From an uncultured Acetatifactor sp. (GTDB lineage Bacteria > Bacillota > Clostridia > Lachnospirales > Lachnospiraceae), in assembly GCA_910587755.1 (NCBI GenBank), contig CAJUNZ010000034.1:1-26518 (forward strand): a DNA stretch of 26,518 bases. Direction: 5' to 3'. Below the pieces are notes generated by a model. That model did not search any database and was not told where the DNA came from. It saw only the letters and a list, made by a program, of their open reading frames with translations. This document shows positions 23,516-26,518 of this stretch, piece after piece. The first letter of the stretch is position 1. Each line of letters opens with the position of its first letter. Position numbers and translations under genes: made by a program.

Positions 23516-23574
23516 ATTCTAAATCCGAAAGGTTTAATAATCGCTCAGAAAACTTTAAGAAAGGGTAAAGAAAG
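23516..23574 (-). promoter_or_regulatory. Possible response-regulator-controlled promoter with 11-bp direct repeats
   Basis: Between the regulator stop and the ABC ATPase lies a -10-like TAGAAT (minus strand, 23516-23521) with no good -35 at 17 bp. About nine bases upstream of the expected -35 are two adjacent 11-bp direct repeats, plus-strand CTTTAAGAAAG (23553-23563) and GGTAAAGAAAG (23564-23574), matching at 8 of 11 positions. OmpR-family regulators commonly bind repeats of this spacing next to weak -35 boxes. Binding by the neighbouring regulator is inference. Confidence 0.45.
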
Positions 23575-23576
23575 TT

Positions 23577-24260
23577 TCAGGCAAGTTTAAACCCCATGCC
23601 CCACACTGTCTGAATGTAGGAATCCGTCCCGCTGTCTTTCAGTTTTGCCCGGATGTTGCTGATGTGGACATTGATGGTTTTATCCTCCGCCAGATATTCT
23701 TCTCCCCAGGCATACTCATAAATCATCTGCTTGGAAAATACTCTTTTGGGATTTCGGATGAAAAGTTCCAGAATCATAAACTCATGCTTTGTCAGGGCCA
23801 CCGCTTCCCCTGCCGCTGTCATCTCCTGGGTGGCAGGGTTTAATTCCCAATCCCTGTACCGGTACAGCGTTCCCTCCGGGGCCGTCGTTCCCCCTGCTGT
23901 CCCTTCCCGCCGGCGCAGCTGCACCTGGATCCGCACCAAAAGTTCCGGCAGGTCAAAGGGTTTGCAGATATAATCCTCCGCCCCTGCCGAGAGAACCGAT
24001 ACCTTGCTGTCCAGGCTGCTTCTGGCTGAGAGCACGATCACCGGGGCCTTCTCTGAAAAAAGGCCCACCAGCTCTTCCCCGGAAATCCCCGGAAGCATCA
24101 GGTCAAGGAGAACCAGGTCAAATTTCTCCATGGAAAAAAGCAGTTTTCCCTCGCTGCCGGAATAGGCCTGGGCACAGGAAAAGCCCTGGGTCTCCAGGTA
24201 CTCCCGGATCATCTGGTTATTCTGGGCGTCATCCTCTACAATCAACAGACGTCTTGTCAT
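23577..24260 (-). CDS. OmpR/PhoB family response regulator
   Basis: A DNA-binding regulator, probably partnered with the kinase encoded three genes downstream. The receiver domain has the acidic pair Asp10/Asp11 (IVEDD), the phosphorylation site Asp53 (LLDLMLPG), Ser78 in VLSAR and Lys100 in CKPFDLPELL. A linker leads to a winged-helix domain (about residues 130-227) with VALTKHEFMILELFIRNPKRVFSKQMIYEYAWG and TINVHISNIRAKL, ending QTVWGMGFKL, all typical of OmpR/PhoB proteins. Its ATG overlaps the tcdA stop (ATGA), so it is translationally coupled to a tRNA-modification gene. This is an unusual partner. The transporter and kinase genes follow on the same strand. Confidence 0.95.
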   Translation of the reverse strand: MTRRLLIVEDDAQNNQMIREYLETQGFSCAQAYSGSEGKLLFSMEKFDLVLLDLMLPGISGEELVGLFSEKAPVIVLSARSSLDSKVSVLSAGAEDYICKPFDLPELLVRIQVQLRRREGTAGGTTAPEGTLYRYRDWELNPATQEMTAAGEAVALTKHEFMILELFIRNPKRVFSKQMIYEYAWGEEYLAEDKTINVHISNIRAKLKDSGTDSYIQTVWGMGFKLA

Positions 24261-25057
24261 CTTGCTCTCTCCCTTCCCGGCACTGTTCCAGCCGCCAGGT
24301 CCTTTACCACTTCTCCCGCCAGAAGCAGCCCTGCCACCGGCGGCACAAAGGCCACGCTCCCGGGAACACTGCGCCTTGCGTCGTCCCTGGAACCGCCGTC
24401 TGCACAGGGCTTTTCGATGTTCTGAACCTCTTCCTGGGAAATACCACCGTTTCGGAAGGCGGACGGGTTTACCGGCGCCTCCTCCGAGTAGACTACTTTC
24501 AATTTCTCTATGCCTCTCTTTTTCAGTTCTCTGCGCATAACCCTGGCCAGGGGGCAGACTTTTGTGTCATAGACATCCGCCACCTGAAAACGCCCCGGAT
24601 CCAGCTTGTTCCCTGCCCCCATACTGCTGATCACAGGAATATTCGACGCCGCTCCCTTCTCTGCCAGTGCAAGTTTGGCCGTGACCATATCCACAGCGTC
24701 AACAATATAATCATACTCTTGAAAAGGAAAATCCTGTTCATTCTCAGGCAGGAAAAAACACCTGTATGTTCTCACAGAGGCCTCCGGGTTGATATCCAGG
24801 ATCCGCTCTTTCATCACATCCACCTTATATCGGCCAAGGGTATTTCTGGTGGCGATAATCTGGCGGTTGATATTGGTAAGCCCCACCCTGTCCCCGTCGA
24901 TCAGATCCAGGGCGCCTATGCCGCTTCTGGCCAGAGCCTCACACACATAGCCGCCCACGCCCCCAATGCCAAACACCGCCACTCTGGCCCTGTCAAGCCT
25001 GTCCATTGCTTCTTGCCCCAGAAGCAGCTCCGTCCTGGAAAACTCTTCCGCTGTCAT
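24257..25057 (-). CDS. tcdA: tRNA threonylcarbamoyladenosine dehydratase TcdA (ThiF/E1-like)
   Basis: TcdA uses ATP to cyclise t6A at position 37 of ANN-decoding tRNAs to ct6A. The 266-residue protein has the nucleotide-binding loop FGIGGVGG (residues 29-36), followed by DLIDGDRVGLTNINRQ (51-66), whose Asp, Asn and Arg residues contact ATP in E1-like enzymes. Later it has the VDAVDMVTAKLAL segment and RVMRRELKKRGIEKLKVVYSEE, which are typical of TcdA/YgdL. The C-terminal GSVAFVPPVAGLLLAGEVVKDL helix closes the domain. The ATG at 25057 has AAAGGA somewhat far upstream (about 11 bases). It lies 124 bp after miaB, another enzyme acting on position 37 of tRNA, and overlaps the response regulator by 4 bp. 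Confidence 0.92.
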   Translation of the reverse strand: MTAEEFSRTELLLGQEAMDRLDRARVAVFGIGGVGGYVCEALARSGIGALDLIDGDRVGLTNINRQIIATRNTLGRYKVDVMKERILDINPEASVRTYRCFFLPENEQDFPFQEYDYIVDAVDMVTAKLALAEKGAASNIPVISSMGAGNKLDPGRFQVADVYDTKVCPLARVMRRELKKRGIEKLKVVYSEEAPVNPSAFRNGGISQEEVQNIEKPCADGGSRDDARRSVPGSVAFVPPVAGLLLAGEVVKDLAAGTVPGRERAR

Positions 25058-25118
25058 GTCATTCTCATTCCTTTCCCATTCCTATCCGGCTTCTTTCCCT
25101 GGGGTACAGGGCAGGAGC

Positions 25119-25167
25119 AGCTTCCCGTGGCGCCTGAATCAGGACTCCACAGGTTGGAGCTTCCCGT
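25119..25167. repeat. Repeated 10-mer and inverted repeat in the miaB-tcdA gap
   Basis: AGCTTCCCGT occurs twice (25119-25128 and 25158-25167). Between the copies GTGG...CCAC with an inner CCTG/CAGG (25127-25150) could fold into an interrupted stem. There is no T-run, so it is not a simple terminator. The structure is weak and its role is unknown. Confidence 0.35.
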
Positions 25168-25181
25168 CCCGGTACGCTTCC

Positions 25182-26518
25182 TTACTCTATACAGTGGCCC
25201 ATATAGTAGAAGCCCCGGCACTGGTCCAGAGAAACATTCACCAGACGGCCCACCAGGGAGGAATCCCCGGGCAGGTGTACAATGGTATTGTTGGACAGCC
25301 TGCCAGTGACCATGGAAGGGTCCTTCTCGTCCACGCCCTCCACCAGAGCTTCCATGCACTGGCCCTGGAACCTGGCGGCCTGGCTGCGTGCCGTCTCCTG
25401 CACTACTTTCAAAAGCCGGTCAAATCCCTTCTTTGCCTCTTCCTCCGGCACCTGGTCTTCCATGGCCGCAGCCGGGGTGCCTGTGCGCTTGGAATAGAGG
25501 AAAGTGAAGGCATTGTCAAATTTTACTCTGCGGACTACGTCAATGGTCTCATCCACATCCTCCGGTGTTTCCCCGGGAAACCCCACAATAATATCCGTGG
25601 TGATGGCCATATCCGGGATCTCCCTGCGGATTCTCAGGGCAAGGTCCAGATACTGCTCCCTGGTGTAGCGCCGGTTCATTCTCTCCAGGATCCGGGTGGA
25701 ACCGGACTGCAGAGGAAGGTGCAGGTGGCGGCAGATTTTTTTGGACTCTTTCATCACCTGTATCAGTTCCTCCGACAGGTCTTTGGGGTGGGAAGTCATA
25801 AAACGGATGCGCTGAATCCCCTCTATCTTCTCCACTTCCCGCAGAAGTCCGGCAAAAGTGACAGGACATTCAGCATTCCCGTAAGAATTGACGTTTTGGC
25901 CCAGAAGCATCACTTCCACCACGCCTTCCGCTGCAAGCTGCCGAATCTCCCTCAGAATCTCTTCCGGCTCCCTGCTGCGCTCCCGCCCTCTCACATAGGG
26001 CACAATGCAGTAGCTGCAGAAATTGTTGCAGCCAAACATAATGTTGACACCGGATTTAAAAGGGTACTTTCGGTTCAGGGGAAGATTTTCTACAATCTTG
26101 TCCGTTCCCTCCCAGATATCCAGGATCATCCCCTTAGAAGTAAGGCTTGTCCACAGCAGCTCGGCAAATTTGAAAATATTGTGGGTGCCAAAGATCAGAT
26201 CCACAAAGGAATAACTTTTTTTCAGCTTTTCAATCACCGATTCCTCCTGCATCATGCAGCCGCAGAGAGCAATCTTCATACCAGGTCTGCGCCTTTTCAA
26301 TCCGTTCAGCTCCCCAAGCCTTCCATAGACGCGCTGATTTGCGTTGTCCCGCACTGTGCAGGTGTTGAGAATGACAAAATCCGCATTCTCGTTTTCCGAG
26401 GGCAGAAATCCTGCCTCCCTTAAAATGCCCTCCAACTTCTCCGAATCCCGGGCGTTCATCTGACACCCGAACGTTTGAGTAAAAAAGCATGGGCGACGTC
26501 CGTTTTTCCGTTCAAACT
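25182..26518 (-). CDS. miaB: tRNA-2-methylthio-N6-dimethylallyladenosine synthase MiaB, 5' end outside the window
   Basis: MiaB is a radical-SAM enzyme that adds a methylthio group to i6A37 of tRNAs reading UNN codons. Counting from the internal ATG at 26459, the radical-SAM cluster is CNNFCSYC (Cys144, Cys148, Cys151). Cluster II cysteines in the UPF0004 domain are Cys34 (LNTC) and Cys68 (ALCGC). The third comes from upstream of that ATG, where the frame stays open to the window edge and reads TFGCQMNARDS, the MiaB hallmark. The ATG at 26459 is therefore internal and the gene is 5'-truncated by the window. The C-terminal TRAM domain is present, ending RGFYYMGHCIE. Tcd and Mia enzymes both act on tRNA position 37, giving functional sense to the neighbouring tcdA. 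Confidence 0.96.
   Translation of the reverse strand, partial: FERKNGRRPCFFTQTFGCQMNARDSEKLEGILREAGFLPSENENADFVILNTCTVRDNANQRVYGRLGELNGLKRRRPGMKIALCGCMMQEESVIEKLKKSYSFVDLIFGTHNIFKFAELLWTSLTSKGMILDIWEGTDKIVENLPLNRKYPFKSGVNIMFGCNNFCSYCIVPYVRGRERSREPEEILREIRQLAAEGVVEVMLLGQNVNSYGNAECPVTFAGLLREVEKIEGIQRIRFMTSHPKDLSEELIQVMKESKKICRHLHLPLQSGSTRILERMNRRYTREQYLDLALRIRREIPDMAITTDIIVGFPGETPEDVDETIDVVRRVKFDNAFTFLYSKRTGTPAAAMEDQVPEEEAKKGFDRLLKVVQETARSQAARFQGQCMEALVEGVDEKDPSMVTGRLSNNTIVHLPGDSSLVGRLVNVSLDQCRGFYYMGHCIE

Noticed and set aside
24966..26423. 485-codon plus-strand frame opposite tcdA/miaB
   Set aside because: Antisense shadow of MiaB, whose radical-SAM and UPF0004 motifs are intact on the minus strand.
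26459..26459. True start codon of miaB at the internal ATG
   Set aside because: The frame is open upstream and encodes the MiaB hallmark TFGCQ directly before this Met, so the real start is beyond the window.

Overview
The window reads as a chromosomal segment from a Gram-positive, spore-forming Clostridia, most likely Lachnospiraceae. This rests on gene content and order (rpmB divergent from asp23-fakA, then recG, degV, a ParE/ParC-type pair, rsmD, coaD), a GerW/YtfJ sporulation protein, ZapA, a DUF3656-type U32 protein and strong AGGAGG-type ribosome binding sites. It is probably a contig end from a draft or metagenome assembly: bases 1-47 are Illumina adapter sequence, not genome, and coaD is cut off by it. 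The right edge cuts the 5' end of miaB.

Layout. (1) 48-10462, all minus strand: asp23 (yloU) - fakA - recG, then degV from its own promoter, then parE - parC - rsmD - coaD. rsmD and coaD are coupled by an ATGA overlap. FakA and the DegV protein are candidate partners in fatty acid phosphorylation. (2) rpmB at 10674 is the only clear housekeeping gene on the plus strand; it has its own promoter and a strong terminator. (3) 11039-12975, minus: a tight cluster of a 107-codon unknown gene, a DUF2953 membrane protein, ytfJ/gerW and a 46-codon membrane peptide that is easily missed. (4) 13016-16591, minus: a Nudix hydrolase, a U32/DUF3656 RNA-modification-type protein and zapA, each apparently with separate signals. 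The gap between zapA and the U32 gene holds a 98-bp tandem duplication, each copy able to fold into a long hairpin.

(5) 16.6-20.7 kb looks like the accessory part. It contains a solute-binding lipoprotein gene broken by two compensating frameshifts, a GNAT acetyltransferase, an unrecognised 148-aa plus-strand gene, and a stranded 38-bp exact fragment of that same gene about 1 kb away on the far side of the acetyltransferase. (6) 20758-26518, minus: miaB - tcdA - response regulator - ABC ATPase - ABC permease - histidine kinase. The regulator overlaps tcdA by 4 bp, and a promoter-like region with 11-bp direct repeats lies between the regulator and the transporter genes. This looks like a self-regulated efflux/resistance module placed behind two tRNA-modification genes.

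Most of the window is ordinary core genome. I found no CRISPR array, insertion sequence, tRNA or rRNA. The observations that most merit follow-up are the tandem hairpin element, the gene-fragment duplication, the frameshifted lipoprotein, the small membrane peptide and the adapter artefact.
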